Shown piece by piece: positions 1 to 9,500 of a DNA stretch of 34,058 bases (positions are counted from its first letter, which is position 1; every line of letters begins with the position of its first letter). This stretch comes from PALSA-1355 sp031400775 (GTDB lineage Bacteria; Planctomycetota; Planctomycetia; Pirellulales; PALSA-1355): positions 1 to 34,058 of the forward strand of contig JANNQN010000193.1 in the NCBI GenBank assembly GCA_031400775.1, read 5' to 3'. Made by a program: the position numbers and the translations under genes. Under the pieces are notes generated by a model. That model was not told the DNA's origin. It saw only the letters and a program-made list of their open reading frames with translations, and did no database searches.

Positions 1-63
1 CCGGATTACGCAAACTACCAAGCACGTACGAACGCATTCTTTCCCGGCCCACCGCGGAGATGA
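1..63 (+). CDS. C-terminal tail of a probable DUF1295/steroid-reductase-like membrane protein (partial)
   Basis: The first frame is open from base 1 to a TGA at 61-63 and encodes only about 20 residues, ending in NAFFPGPPRR. A YxxYQxRTxxFFPxPP tail resembles, from memory, the C-terminus of DUF1295 (steroid 5-alpha-reductase-like) membrane proteins, which often sit near SOUL-family genes. The rest of the gene lies outside the window, so the family call is an inference from a very short tail. The second frame is also open here, so even the coding frame is uncertain. The gap to the next gene is about 100 bases with no clear promoter or terminator. Confidence 0.4.
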   Translation, partial: PDYANYQARTNAFFPGPPRR

Positions 64-168
64 CAGGCGAGATACGTCACCTTTGCGATGCCTATGTGCG
101 GTTCCGACGTCCATGAGAAAAACAGCCTTCGATCCAGAGAATAGCTTCAACTCCCAGGAGAAATGGTG

Positions 169-885
169 ATGCAAAAAACGTCTTGTTTGAGTGTTCTTGT
201 TGCTGTGGCGTTCCTCGGGGCCGTCGGAGCGGAGAACGGCCGCGTGTACGCCGTCGAACAGGAAGCCAAGGAAAGTGCACTCCAGCAGTCGCCGAATGAA
301 GAGGCAAAGCCCGTGGAGGAACCCAAATACCCGCAAGGATTCATCAATGAAGGTCCGCTGCCCGAAGGGTTCCCACCGCCGAGCGAAGTCGGCCAGATCG
401 TCGAGAAGAGCTACCCCCTGTGCCGAACGTACTCGGCCGAAGGGAGCAACGCATTCATGCGTTGCTTTGCCTATTTGACGAAGCACAAGCATGAGATGAC
501 CGCGCCGGTGATTATGGATTACAAACGTCGCGAGCCCTCGGACAGACCGAAGGCGATTGCTAACTTCGATGCAATGGACATCAACCGGATGCACTTCGTG
601 CTGGAGCGGCCGTTGCTCGACGAACCGAAGAGCGAGGGGGCAGTCGTGGTAGCTGACATCCCCACCATGCGTGTCCTGAGCATTGCATTCCAGGGTCAAT
701 TGTCAGCCGATACACGTGAACAAGCAGAGATAAAGCTTGCCGCGGAAATCGAATCTCGAAAAAATCTAACGGTCGTCGGTCCCTACCGGGTTCTAGGTTA
801 CAATTCACCGTTTGTGCCAAAAGACAAAGCGTTCTGGGAAATACAGGTCCCGATCACCGACGTGAAGCTCGACGAAGCGAAATAG
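169..885 (+). CDS. Exported SOUL/heme-binding-like family protein
   Basis: The product is about 238 aa. An N-terminal hydrophobic stretch (CLSVLVAVAFLGAVGA) looks like a signal peptide, so the protein probably acts in the periplasm or envelope. The core holds the SOUL signatures: a phenylalanine-rich segment followed by HEMTAPVIMDY, and near the C-terminus GYNSPFVP, matching the family's MTAPV and GYNxPxTP blocks. SOUL proteins bind heme or related hydrophobic ligands, but many bacterial members are uncharacterised and no heme ligand is assigned here. The ATG at 169 is chosen over the one at 163 because AGGAG at 156-160 is spaced 8 nt from 169 but only 2 nt from 163. The next gene follows on the same strand, so cotranscription with the carbonic anhydrase and bestrophin genes is possible. 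Confidence 0.75.
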   Translation: MQKTSCLSVLVAVAFLGAVGAENGRVYAVEQEAKESALQQSPNEEAKPVEEPKYPQGFINEGPLPEGFPPPSEVGQIVEKSYPLCRTYSAEGSNAFMRCFAYLTKHKHEMTAPVIMDYKRREPSDRPKAIANFDAMDINRMHFVLERPLLDEPKSEGAVVVADIPTMRVLSIAFQGQLSADTREQAEIKLAAEIESRKNLTVVGPYRVLGYNSPFVPKDKAFWEIQVPITDVKLDEAK

Positions 886-939
886 ACAGCCCACCTCGAC
901 TGTCAGTTGACCGTCTGTTTCGTAATCAAGGACATTTCC

Positions 940-1611
940 GTGCAAAAACTGATTCAGGGCACTCATCAATTCCAGAGCGAGGATTTCCTTCCCTTACAAG
1001 GGTTGTTTGAGCATCTGGCGAAGGGCCAGAATCCCGAAACCCTCTTCATCACCTGCTCCGACTCACGCATCGACCCAAACATGCTAACCCGGTCCAAACC
1101 GGGCGATCTGTTCATCATTCGCAACGCCGGAAATATCATCCCGCCTCACGGTGCGGGCAATGGAGGTGAAGCAGCGACGGTTGAATTTGCCGTGGCCGCT
1201 CTCGGCGTCAAGGACATCATCATCTGCGGTCATTCCCACTGCGGGGCGATGAAAGGGTTGCTGCAGCCCGAACAGGTAGCTTCGCTCCCTGCCGTTTCTT
1301 CGTGGCTATCTCATGCCGAGACGACCCGCCGCATCATCCGCGATAACTACGGGCACCTGGACGGTGATCGCCTGCTCACGGCGACCGTCGAAGAAAACGT
1401 CCTGGTGCAGCTTGAGAACCTTCGGACTCTTCCGTCCGTCGCCTCACGGCTCGTGCGAGGCGACCTGCACTTGCATGGCTGGGTTTACAAGATCGAAACG
1501 GGCGCAGTGTTCGCCTATGACCTGAGAACCGGGCAGTTCGTCGCCCTTGCCGAGTACCAGTATCCGCCGGACGAAAGCAGCATCCGCAAGAGAACCAACA
1601 ACGCGATCTAA
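940..1611 (+). CDS. Beta-class carbonic anhydrase
   Basis: The product (223 aa) has the usual length for the family and catalyses reversible hydration of CO2 to bicarbonate with a zinc ion. The zinc ligands and catalytic dyad are visible: Cys39-x-Asp41-x-Arg43 in CSDSR, and His98 and Cys101 in GHSHCGAM. The RNAGN block (61-65) and the EFAVAALGVKDIIICGH strand are also typical. A longer frame begins at TTG 907, but GTG 940 gives the canonical N-terminus (QKLIQGTHQFQ) and has AAGGA upstream at a good distance. No signal peptide is present, so the enzyme is cytoplasmic. It sits 32 nt upstream of a bestrophin-type channel gene, which suggests a joint role in bicarbonate handling. Confidence 0.93.
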   Translation: MQKLIQGTHQFQSEDFLPLQGLFEHLAKGQNPETLFITCSDSRIDPNMLTRSKPGDLFIIRNAGNIIPPHGAGNGGEAATVEFAVAALGVKDIIICGHSHCGAMKGLLQPEQVASLPAVSSWLSHAETTRRIIRDNYGHLDGDRLLTATVEENVLVQLENLRTLPSVASRLVRGDLHLHGWVYKIETGAVFAYDLRTGQFVALAEYQYPPDESSIRKRTNNAI

Positions 1612-1643
1612 ATGGCCCAGAACCACGCCCCGGGTAAAAGTCG

Positions 1644-2558
1644 ATGAGTTCGCAAATTCGCGAGGGATTCTGGCGCGAGGCGATTGCTCTGCAAGGATCG
1701 ATCACTCCGCGCGTCATGCCTCTCGTCCTGGGTTTCGGCCTCATCGCTGGCGCCACCTGTGTCGTGTCCTGGCTGATTGAGAAACCGCTGCAAGTGCGGC
1801 TGGCACTGGCGGTGGCACCCTTCGAGTTCGTCGGTGCGGTGCTTGGACTCCTCCTGGTTCTACGCACGAATGCAGGATATGACCGCTGGTGGGAAGCCCG
1901 TAAACTTTGGGGCAGCATCGTAAACCAGTCTCGCAATCTAGTCATTAGCGCGCTGGCCTACGGACCGACCGATTCGCAGTGGCGAGAGTCGCTCGTGCGC
2001 TGGACAGCGGCATTCCCGCATTTAGCACGGCACAGCCTCCGAGGTGAAAAACCATCGACTGAAGTGTCCAACCTGGTAGGCCAAGGTGGCTTAGATCAAC
2101 TTGCGACCGCGGATCACATGCCGAGCTTCGTCGCCTTGAAACTTGCCGGTTTATTGCGGGACGCTTGCGACAAGCTGGAGATGGATAAGTTTGCCTTCGT
2201 CCAAATCGACCGGGAGCGGGCCTTGTTGATCGACCACATCGGGGCGTGCGAACGAATCCTGAAAACTCCTCTGCCCCGACTCTATTCGATCAAGATACGA
2301 CGCTTTATCGTACTGTTCCTGCTGACGCTGCCTCTTGCACTTATTCATCGACTAGATGGAAATTGGGGCGATTGGTTCGTTCCATTCATTACAATGCTGG
2401 TTGCGTATCCATTGCTGTCCTTGGATCAGATCGGGGTCGAACTGGAAAACCCGTTCTCGTCGACGAATCTCAGTCACTTGCCGTTAAATGAGATCTCGGC
2501 GACCATTGAGCGGAACTTGCTCGGCGTCTTGAAAGTGAAGCAGGCCGACGGCTCATGA
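1644..2558 (+). CDS. Bestrophin-family (RFP-TM/UPF0187) anion channel
   Basis: The product (304 aa) matches bacterial bestrophin-like proteins in length and motifs. Two N-terminal membrane segments (about 21-43 and 52-74) are followed by the family hallmark DRWWEARKLWGSIVNQSRN (about 80-98). A second hydrophobic pair lies at roughly 215-260, and the C-terminal block IGVELENPF then LPLNEISATIERNL matches the conserved IGxELExPF region. Bestrophins form pentameric chloride/bicarbonate-permeable channels; ion selectivity here is not shown by the sequence. The gene follows the carbonic anhydrase by 32 nt, and its stop overlaps the first possible start of the next gene (ATGA at 2555-2558), so an operon is likely. 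No strong ribosome-binding site precedes the ATG. Confidence 0.88.
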   Translation: MSSQIREGFWREAIALQGSITPRVMPLVLGFGLIAGATCVVSWLIEKPLQVRLALAVAPFEFVGAVLGLLLVLRTNAGYDRWWEARKLWGSIVNQSRNLVISALAYGPTDSQWRESLVRWTAAFPHLARHSLRGEKPSTEVSNLVGQGGLDQLATADHMPSFVALKLAGLLRDACDKLEMDKFAFVQIDRERALLIDHIGACERILKTPLPRLYSIKIRRFIVLFLLTLPLALIHRLDGNWGDWFVPFITMLVAYPLLSLDQIGVELENPFSSTNLSHLPLNEISATIERNLLGVLKVKQADGS

Positions 2559-2626
2559 TGTCGGGTTTGACCACTACAGCCCATCAGTCAAACGAAACCT
2601 TAATCACCAATCGCAAGGTACCGAAT

Positions 2627-4267
2627 ATGTGGACATGTTCGTGTCTCGCACAAGTGCTCCCAGCATCTGGCATCTCGATCGGAACAGCACCGAACAACCG
2701 TCGACGGTCCCTTTGCGCGGCGATCGTGGCCGTCGGATCGATTGTGGTTGCTGTGCTCGGGACGCCGCTGATGCGCGCGGCCCACGCCGGAGAGGCTGAG
2801 AAGCCCGCGTCCAGCGAGCAGGCAAAGCAAACGCCTCCTGCTCCCAGCTCGCAGAAGGCGCCGGGACTACCGGTGACTCGCGCGGATCTCGCCGCCGCTT
2901 ATCTGCGGCTCGAACAAGCGTATTTTTCCCGCCCGCCGGTAGGAGACAAGATCGCTACAATCAACAAGGCCTTCGACAAGGCGACGTTGGCCTTCTTCAT
3001 GGGCCGCAACGCGGACGCCATCCGCGCAATCGACGCGTTGACCGAAACGCTCGGGCCCGAAAACACGCCGGCCGCCGAGCGAGCCGTCGTTTCGCTCAAG
3101 GTTGCGGTCGAGCCGCCAGTGTGGACGATCGGCGACCCGCCAAGAGCGGTCGCTCGCATCGCCTCGATCTACGAGTGGCCGACAGCCGAGCCGATCGAAC
3201 TTAAACTTCAACTACGTTTGGTCGAGCCGGGTGGACGGACAGTGTTCGGTCGTACCATCGCAATAACGGTGGGCCCGGGCTGCAAGGCTGACGCCACGGT
3301 GCCACTGGAACTCTCAACCGATCGGCTGAAGCCGGGCTTGTATCGAATCGAGCTTGGCCCCGTTGATGGTCGCTGCCTGGCGGTGGGGCGAGTGAGCGTG
3401 ATCGATGGCGCTTCGCTCGACGAGCAGCGCAGGGCGAATGAAACAATGCTGGCTCAATTGAAACCGTCCAGCGCGCAGATGGTGCAATCGCTGGCTAGCT
3501 GCCGCGCTCGAAATCATCTGCTCAACGATCGCCCCTCCGACGAAAACTCCGTCCAATTCTTGTCGGACCTTAACGCCCTGGCACGCGACGTCGCGTCCGA
3601 GATTCATGCTCTATCGTCGGGCAAAGACCCCTACTTCCGCCGGCGCGGAGACTACTGGCGCGTGTTACGGGTTGGCAACCGAGAGATTCCCCTCCGCGTG
3701 TATGCGCCCGAAGGGGCGTCGAAGGACGGGCCGTTGCCGTTGCTTGTCGTATTGCACGGCATGGGAGGCGACGAGAACATGTTCCTGGAAGCTTATGGCG
3801 CGGGCATCGTCAAGCAGATCGCCGACAAGGAGGGTCTGCTGGTAGCCTCGCCCCTCACCTACAGCTTCGGCAGCGAAATTAAGACGCTATATGCCCTCAT
3901 CGAAGCGTTAGGCTACGACTATTCAATCAACAGCGATCGGGTCTACGTGCTGGGACATTCGATGGGAGCGGGCGCTGCCGCAGGACTCGCCCGGGGTCGC
4001 AGCGACACCGTTGCCGCGGCGTGTTGCATCGCGGGCGGCAGGTTCCAGACGAAATCGGACTCCCCGCCTATCTTGGTGGTGTCGCCTGAACTGGACGGCG
4101 TCGTGCCGCCCAAGCGACTCCAAGAATCTGCGCAGAAGGCGATGTCCGAGGGGATGCCCGGCGAGTTAAAGATTATGCCCGGCTACGGGCACACTCTGGC
4201 AGTGGGCGCTATCCTCCCCGAGGCAGTGAGCTGGCTACTTCGCCATCGGCGATCAACCTCTCCCTGA
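2627..4267 (+). CDS. Exported alpha/beta hydrolase (PHB-depolymerase/esterase-like)
   Basis: From ATG 2627 the product is 546 aa. AAGG at 2615-2618 sits 8 nt upstream. An alternative start at 2555 would add 24 unremarkable residues and overlap the bestrophin stop. An Arg-rich n-region (NNRRR), a hydrophobic stretch and an AHA^GE-like site indicate a signal peptide. The middle region (about residues 80-330) carries no motif I recognise but contains a beta-rich stretch. The C-terminal 200 residues are an alpha/beta hydrolase: oxyanion motif HGMGG (377-381), nucleophile elbow GHSMG with Ser445, probable acid Asp490 (PELDG) and His522 (GYGHT). This arrangement resembles extracellular esterases, PHB depolymerases and feruloyl-esterase-like enzymes. 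The substrate cannot be read from the sequence. Confidence 0.75.
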   Translation: MWTCSCLAQVLPASGISIGTAPNNRRRSLCAAIVAVGSIVVAVLGTPLMRAAHAGEAEKPASSEQAKQTPPAPSSQKAPGLPVTRADLAAAYLRLEQAYFSRPPVGDKIATINKAFDKATLAFFMGRNADAIRAIDALTETLGPENTPAAERAVVSLKVAVEPPVWTIGDPPRAVARIASIYEWPTAEPIELKLQLRLVEPGGRTVFGRTIAITVGPGCKADATVPLELSTDRLKPGLYRIELGPVDGRCLAVGRVSVIDGASLDEQRRANETMLAQLKPSSAQMVQSLASCRARNHLLNDRPSDENSVQFLSDLNALARDVASEIHALSSGKDPYFRRRGDYWRVLRVGNREIPLRVYAPEGASKDGPLPLLVVLHGMGGDENMFLEAYGAGIVKQIADKEGLLVASPLTYSFGSEIKTLYALIEALGYDYSINSDRVYVLGHSMGAGAAAGLARGRSDTVAAACCIAGGRFQTKSDSPPILVVSPELDGVVPPKRLQESAQKAMSEGMPGELKIMPGYGHTLAVGAILPEAVSWLLRHRRSTSP

Positions 4268-4290
4268 CGTAGCCGTCATTCGACGCCAAA

Positions 4291-4310
4291 TGTAGCCAAT
4301 CTGTAGCCAA
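4291..4310 (+). repeat. Two direct copies of TGTAGCCAA near the tRNA fragment
   Basis: TGTAGCCAA occurs at 4291-4299 and again at 4302-4310, an 11-bp period. The pair lies about 115 bp upstream of the tRNA-Ser 3' fragment. Short direct repeats beside an att core are typical of arm-type integrase binding sites. That role is an inference, since no integrase gene is in the window. Confidence 0.4.
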
Positions 4311-4424
4311 CACGCGGAACGCTGGCGCACCTTATGGACAGTCGCGGAAAATCGCGGTCGTCACAACGTGAAACACGTGCGCACGTTGGGCGATCGTGGA
4401 CGCAGGCGACACATACCAAGGTAG

Positions 4425-4479
4425 GACTCGAAATCAGGTGCCCCGCAAGGGGTTGTGGGTTTGAATCTCATGCCCTCCG
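4425..4479 (+). pseudogene. 3' half of tRNA-Ser(CGA): putative attachment-site remnant
   Basis: The segment contains an anticodon loop CTCGAAA (4427-4433, anticodon CGA). A long serine-type variable arm follows, CCCC-GCAA-GGGG (4441-4452). The T-arm has stem GTGGG (4455-4459), loop TTTGAAT and stem CTCAT (4467-4471). Then come a 7-nt acceptor strand GCCCTCC (4472-4478) and discriminator G4479. No D-arm or 5' acceptor strand GGAGGGC is found upstream. The 5' side of the anticodon stem (TAGGA) does not pair with the 3' side (TCAGG), which would pair perfectly with CCTGA. So only the 3' half is tRNA-derived, with the break near the anticodon. This is what remains at the far end of an element integrated into a tRNA gene. 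Confidence 0.75.
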
Positions 4480-4488
4480 CTTGATGAG

Positions 4489-4524
4489 AAGCCGTCGTCC
4501 TAACGGGTTGGCGGCTTTCATTTT
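4489..4524 (+). terminator. Rho-independent-like terminator after the tRNA-Ser fragment
   Basis: AAGCCGTC (4489-4496) pairs with GGCGGCTT (4510-4517), eight pairs including one G-T, around a 13-nt loop. It is followed by TCATTTT. It begins 10 nt after the tRNA discriminator base, so it is probably the original tRNA-Ser terminator. Its survival suggests that the resident chromosome lies to the right. Confidence 0.55.
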
Positions 4525-4816
4525 GCGCTGTGTTCATTTTAAGTTCTCCCGTCATTGGGTTGAATTTGTGCTAGATCCAAAAACCAGTTAGCGCCTCTAC
4601 TTTCGGTCGATGTCAGGAGTCGAAAGAATCGTTTGAGTTAATGACACAATGACCGGAGCTGAACGAGCTACCAGAGACTCGGGGGCGTCTGGCGGAGCAG
4701 CAGCCTCGGGAAGAGTTAAAATCCTCCGGCGGTCACCGCATCGTCGTCGTTGACGAGTGTCAGGACTTTGCCAAGGCGAGCGTGCTGATATCTCCCCTGC
4801 CGAACGACATCCGCGG
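4525..4816. other. Gene-poor interval with a start-less open frame
   Basis: No convincing gene is seen. A + strand frame is open from 4653 to a TAG at 4848-4850 and reads like protein in its middle (HRIVVVDECQDF). It lacks an early start codon and runs into the 3' end of the convergent sulfatase gene. It may be a remnant of a P-loop-type protein or chance. Confidence 0.3.
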
Positions 4817-6298
4817 CTATTGCTGTTTGGCAGCGCGATCGGGCGTGTAGGGCTGCTGGGGCCACAGAGGCTCCAGCAAGGATTGGTTCCACTGATCCCA
4901 GAGGCCCTTGAGTTCTTTGGCCTTCTGCGGTTCGGCGCTGGCCAGGTCATCGGTTTCTCCGATGTCTCGAGCCAAATTGTAGAGCCGCACCGGCGAAAGC
5001 GGCGAGCTTGAATCCTCTCCGGCGAACTCGTGGGAATACGTGACAAGTTTCCAGTCGCCCTTGCGAATGGCCATTTGTTGGCCCAATCGCCAGTACAGCA
5101 CATCGTGCGGGGCGCCGGCGATCTCGTCCTTGAGGTAGGGCAGCAGATTGACGCCGTCCAACTTCCAGTCGGCTTTGGCCTCGACTCCGGCGGCGGCGAG
5201 TGCCGTGGGCAGAATGTCGAGCTGGATGACCGGCTGGTCGTAAACCTTGCCGGCCGGGAACTTGCCCTTCCAAGAGACGACAAACGGCACGCGGATGCCG
5301 CCATCGAGCGTCGATACCTTCGAGCCTCGCAGCGGCGCGTTGCGCGATCCGTTGAGCGCCGCGCGACGGATGGTCGGTCCGCCATTGTCGCTGCAAAAGA
5401 AGATCAGCGTGTCTTGCTCCAAGTTGGTCCGCCGCAGCTTGTCGAGTACCTGGCCAATGGCTTCGTTCAGGGCCACGGTCATCGCGCAATACGTGCGCCG
5501 CATGGGATCCGAAATCGACGCGAACCGTTCCAGCCGCTTGTCCGTCGCGTGCATTGGCGTGTGAACCGCGTTGAACGGCAGGTAGAGGAAGAACGGACGT
5601 TTCCGATGTCGCTCGATAAACGATACGGCCTCTCGTGCAAAGGCGTCGGTCAGGTATTCCGGTTCCTGCACAACTTCGGTGCCACGATAGATCGGCGCCG
5701 GTTGCCGCCGACGAGCGTCGGCCTTGCCGGCGTCGCTTGCCGCGGCGTCATCTCTGGGGGCGTTCTGCAAACCAGGAAAGACAATGTTCGGCAAGCCCGG
5801 CAAGTAGACGTGCGCTCCTCCCGGGAATCCGAAGTATTCGTCGAAGCCGCGCTGTTGCGGATGGAATTTCGGCGCGGCGCCTAAATGCCACTTGCCAACC
5901 ATGCCGGTGGCGTATCCGGCTGCTTTCAAACGATCGGCGATCGTCGTTTCGGACAGTGGCAGACCAATTCGGGCAACGCTATCGCCGCCCGGCTCGCCCC
6001 GCGGGCCCGGGTTGAATTCGTGCCCGAAACGCTGCTGATAGCGGCCCGTGAGCAGTCCGGCCCTGGTGGGGCTGCAATAGGGGCACGACACATAACCGTT
6101 GGTGCAGCGGACGCCCCCCTTCGCCAGCGCATCGATGTTCGGTGTGGGAATGTCCTGACAACCTTGAAATCCGACGTCGGCGTAACCAAGGTCATCGGCC
6201 AGCAGAATGACGATATTCGGTTGGCGCGCCGCGGCGGTTGCAGCCCCACAGAGCAACAGGCTGAAAACCACGAGGACGACCGTCGGAATGCGGATCAT
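4817..6298 (-). CDS. Secreted arylsulfatase-family enzyme
   Basis: The product (493 aa) starts with a signal peptide (IPTVVLVVFSLLLCGAATAAA) and enters the alkaline phosphatase/sulfatase fold at PNIVILLADDLGYADVG, whose Asp35 and Asp36 are metal ligands. The formylglycine motif C-x-P-x-R is present as Cys75-S-P-T-Arg79 followed by AGLLTGRY. GKWHLG and FFCSDNGG supply further conserved active-site residues. Such enzymes remove sulfate from polysaccharides or glycans and need a formylglycine-generating enzyme, which is not in the window. A longer frame adds 42 residues upstream, but ATG 6298 has an AGGAAGGA ribosome-binding site about 10 nt away and gives the signal peptide. It lies 272 nt downstream of the kinase gene, so it may have its own promoter. 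The substrate is unknown. Confidence 0.92.
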   Translation of the reverse strand: MIRIPTVVLVVFSLLLCGAATAAARQPNIVILLADDLGYADVGFQGCQDIPTPNIDALAKGGVRCTNGYVSCPYCSPTRAGLLTGRYQQRFGHEFNPGPRGEPGGDSVARIGLPLSETTIADRLKAAGYATGMVGKWHLGAAPKFHPQQRGFDEYFGFPGGAHVYLPGLPNIVFPGLQNAPRDDAAASDAGKADARRRQPAPIYRGTEVVQEPEYLTDAFAREAVSFIERHRKRPFFLYLPFNAVHTPMHATDKRLERFASISDPMRRTYCAMTVALNEAIGQVLDKLRRTNLEQDTLIFFCSDNGGPTIRRAALNGSRNAPLRGSKVSTLDGGIRVPFVVSWKGKFPAGKVYDQPVIQLDILPTALAAAGVEAKADWKLDGVNLLPYLKDEIAGAPHDVLYWRLGQQMAIRKGDWKLVTYSHEFAGEDSSSPLSPVRLYNLARDIGETDDLASAEPQKAKELKGLWDQWNQSLLEPLWPQQPYTPDRAAKQQ

Positions 6299-6570
6299 GA
6301 TTGTAATTTCCTTCCTGGAGCGCGGGGCAGAACACGATCGGTCACAAGAAAGGGCCGGAGTCGTCGGTGGACTGGCGCTGGTGGCGACCATTGCCTTCGA
6401 CAATACTCCGCGGCTGCGAAACACCGCTCAATATTGGAAAACCCACGCAGGCAGTTGTCAATCTTCCCATCTCACGGGCGACCGGAAAGTCTGAGCCGGG
6501 ATACTTTCCTTTGCTCCGGCGAGCAGCAAGGTCGAATCGGCGGCAAGTCACATCCGCGCATCGCCGCCGG

Positions 6571-9500
6571 CTAATGCCAGTCGTCGGTCAGCCAAATATT
6601 GGCCGTGCCGTCCAATCCGGCGGTCAAGATCGAGCGCCCATCGGGCGAGAATGCGACGGCGGTGACCGATTGATCATGGTGCCGCAAGGTAATGATCTCC
6701 TTACCTTCGACCTGCGCTTCGGGTTCCACGGCCCCGCTGGCCGGTTGATTTTCGGCCGCCGCGCGGTCTTTGACGTCGGTGTCCCATAGCTTGGCAGAAC
6801 GATCTTGGCTGCCCGTCAGCGCGCGACGACCGTCGGGCGAGAGGGCCACTGAGTGAATAGCGGCCGTGTGCCCCAAGTAGTTGACTAGGCGGCGCTGCGA
6901 GGCCGCGTCGTAGATCGCCGCCCTTCCATCGCCCAATCCGACGATCAGCCGTCGGCCGTCGACGGAGAGGGCCAGGCAATTTCCAGCCGCGTCCAGTTTA
7001 ATTGTCGAGGTCTGTTTGCCGCTCGACACGTCCCAATACCGAAGTGCGGCGTCGTCGCACACCGTCAACAAGCTCTTGCCGTCGGGCGTGAAGACGGCCT
7101 GGCGAACGGGCTGCTTTGTCGCGCCGTCGGGCTGATGTTCGAGAACGTGCAGCACACGCCGAGCGGCAAGGTCCCAAATCCGGGCCGTGCCATCGCTGCT
7201 CGTGGAAGCCAACACATTGCCGTCGATCGGCGAGAAGCACGCGCTAGAAATCCCTCCCGCATGTTCCGCCGGCAATTGGAATTCGCCCTGGCCGGTCGTC
7301 GCGATCCAGATTTTCAACCTGCGGTCCGAGCTTCCCGTGACGATCTTTTGACCATCGGCGGAGAAAGCGGCCGTCGTCACGCCGGAATGCGGCCGAAAGA
7401 CGATCTGCGGGACGAGGTCATCCGGCGGATTCCAGATCGCGGCCCCATTTCCACCCACCGTCAACACACCCGGAGAATTGGGGACTTCGATCGCGGACCA
7501 GACCGCTTCCTGGCGATCGCCGAAGTCGAGATACGCGATATTGCCGTCCGCCAGAATTTCACGCCCGGAGGTCAGATCCCATTTGCGTACGGCGCTTCCC
7601 AGGGATTTTTCGCCAGATTTTTCACCACCGCCGGCCGCTCGACTAGGCGCGCGCGCCGCGATTGCCGCCTGGTCCGCACCGGCAAATGCGATCGACGTAA
7701 TACTTTCCGCCCCGCGATAGAGCTCGTGAATGACGCTGCCGCGTTCGATGTCCCAGAGTCGGATGACGCTTTGCAGTCCCGTGCCGCGCGTGTCTTCGGA
7801 AAGCGTCAACAATTGCCGGCCGTCGCTCGAAATGGTCATCGCCGTCACGGCCACGTCGTACGCATCGCGATACTGGGCGTCGGCCAGCTTGACGATCGCC
7901 GGCAGTTGACGGCCCGTAGTCACGTCCCATTGGGCCACTGTGCCGTCGTGACTGGCCGTGAGCAATCGCCGACTGTCGGGCAGGAAGGCGGCGGCGGTGA
8001 TTTTGCGGTTGTGGCCTTGGAGCGTCGCGAACTCGCGGCCGGTCGAGGCATCCCACAATTTGCCCAGGCCGGCATCGTCGCCGGAGTAGATCCAACGTCG
8101 GTCGGGCGAAATCGCCACGGCGGTGACGACTCGGCGGTGTCCCGTGCCAAAGGCCCCGTGGGCAAAACCATGGCGGCGCGGCGATTTGCCCGCTGGGTCC
8201 ATATCCCACAGAGCGATGCGCCGCTGCGTGGGATCGCCGTCATCGGTTTCCTGCTCCCGAGGCGCGGCGCCTGCCTTGCCGGCGCCATTGACCGCCGACA
8301 CGCCCGTGAGAATCCACTTCGAGTCGCTCGAAACGGCGATCGTGGCCAGGCGGCCGGTTCCCTCGATGACGCTGAGTTGCCGCCCGGTGGCCGCATCCCA
8401 GATGCGCGTGGTATTGTCTCCAGCGGCCGTTGCCAACAGCTTGCCGCCGGCAAAGAAAATGGCGCGCGAGGCGAGAAAATCGTGTCCCTCCTTGAGTCGG
8501 TGTAGCGCGCTTCCCGTCGGGGTATCGAAGATTGTCGCCGAATGGTCTCGGCTGGCGGTGACGACTCGGCTGCCGTCGGGAGAGAACGCGGCGGCCAGGA
8601 TCGCGTCTTCGTGGCCCGCCAGCACTTGACCGTGCCCGGCGCTTACGTGCCTGTAATCCAACATGTCCCAGAGCTTGATCTGGCCCTCCTGGCTGACTGA
8701 AACGACGTGCCGCGCATCAGGCGCGAAGGCGCAAGACTGAACCGGCCGGCTATGGCCCCGCAACAGCGTGCGGAGCCTGCCCGTTTCGACTTCCCACACA
8801 CGCACCGTATTGTCATCGCCGCCGCTGAGCACATACTGCGAGTCCGGCGAGAAGCTCAACGCCCGCACGGGCGCCGAGTGCCCCTCGAACGATCGGCTCT
8901 CCTGCTGTGCAAGCGGTGCCGCCGACACCAGCCGTTTGATCTCGACTTCCTTGATGTTGTCGGGCTGCCACACCAACACTCGATTATCGGAACCGCCGGA
9001 AGCGACGTGACGGCCGTCGGGCGAAATCGCGGCCGCAAATACCGGACCCTTGTGGCCGAGGAACGTCTTGGCCTGAATGGCGCGGGGGGCGGGCCCGCTC
9101 GTATCGACCGACCAGATAATCACTTTGCCGTCTTGACCCGCGGACACGATTTGCTTCTCGTCGGCGGAAAAAACGGCCGACCACACCCACCAGCTATGCC
9201 CCTGCAAGGGTGAGCCATCCACTTCGCGCCCGGTTTTCACATCCCAGATCCGAACCGTCTTGTCGCGCGAGGCCGTCAGCAGCCAGCGTCCATCGAGCGG
9301 CGAAAAGGCCGCGCTCAACACATGGTCTGCGTGCCCGGCGAGAGTATGAACAAGCGCGCCGTCGGCGGTGCGGACGATGCGCACCAGCGCATCGTCGCCG
9401 GCCATTGACAGGTATTGTCCGTCGGGAGAGACCGCCACGGCGTGTAGAAACTCGGAGTGCTTAATCGTCGATCGCTCGGTCCGATTTTCTAGATCCCAGA

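Noticed and set aside
4334..4591. An 85-codon + strand frame over the tRNA fragment
   Set aside because: It reads straight through the tRNA arms and the terminator and has no protein-like features or ribosome-binding site.
6299..6424. Upstream extension of 42 residues for the sulfatase
   Set aside because: The AGGAAGGA site and a clean signal peptide mark ATG 6298 as the start.
6431..6461. TTGACA at 6461-6456 as a sulfatase promoter
   Set aside because: The -35 box is perfect, but no acceptable -10 hexamer lies 16-18 nt downstream.
7135..8505. A 456-codon + strand frame antisense to the WD40 repeats
   Set aside because: It is a shadow of the repeat array, with Arg-rich composition and no domain.
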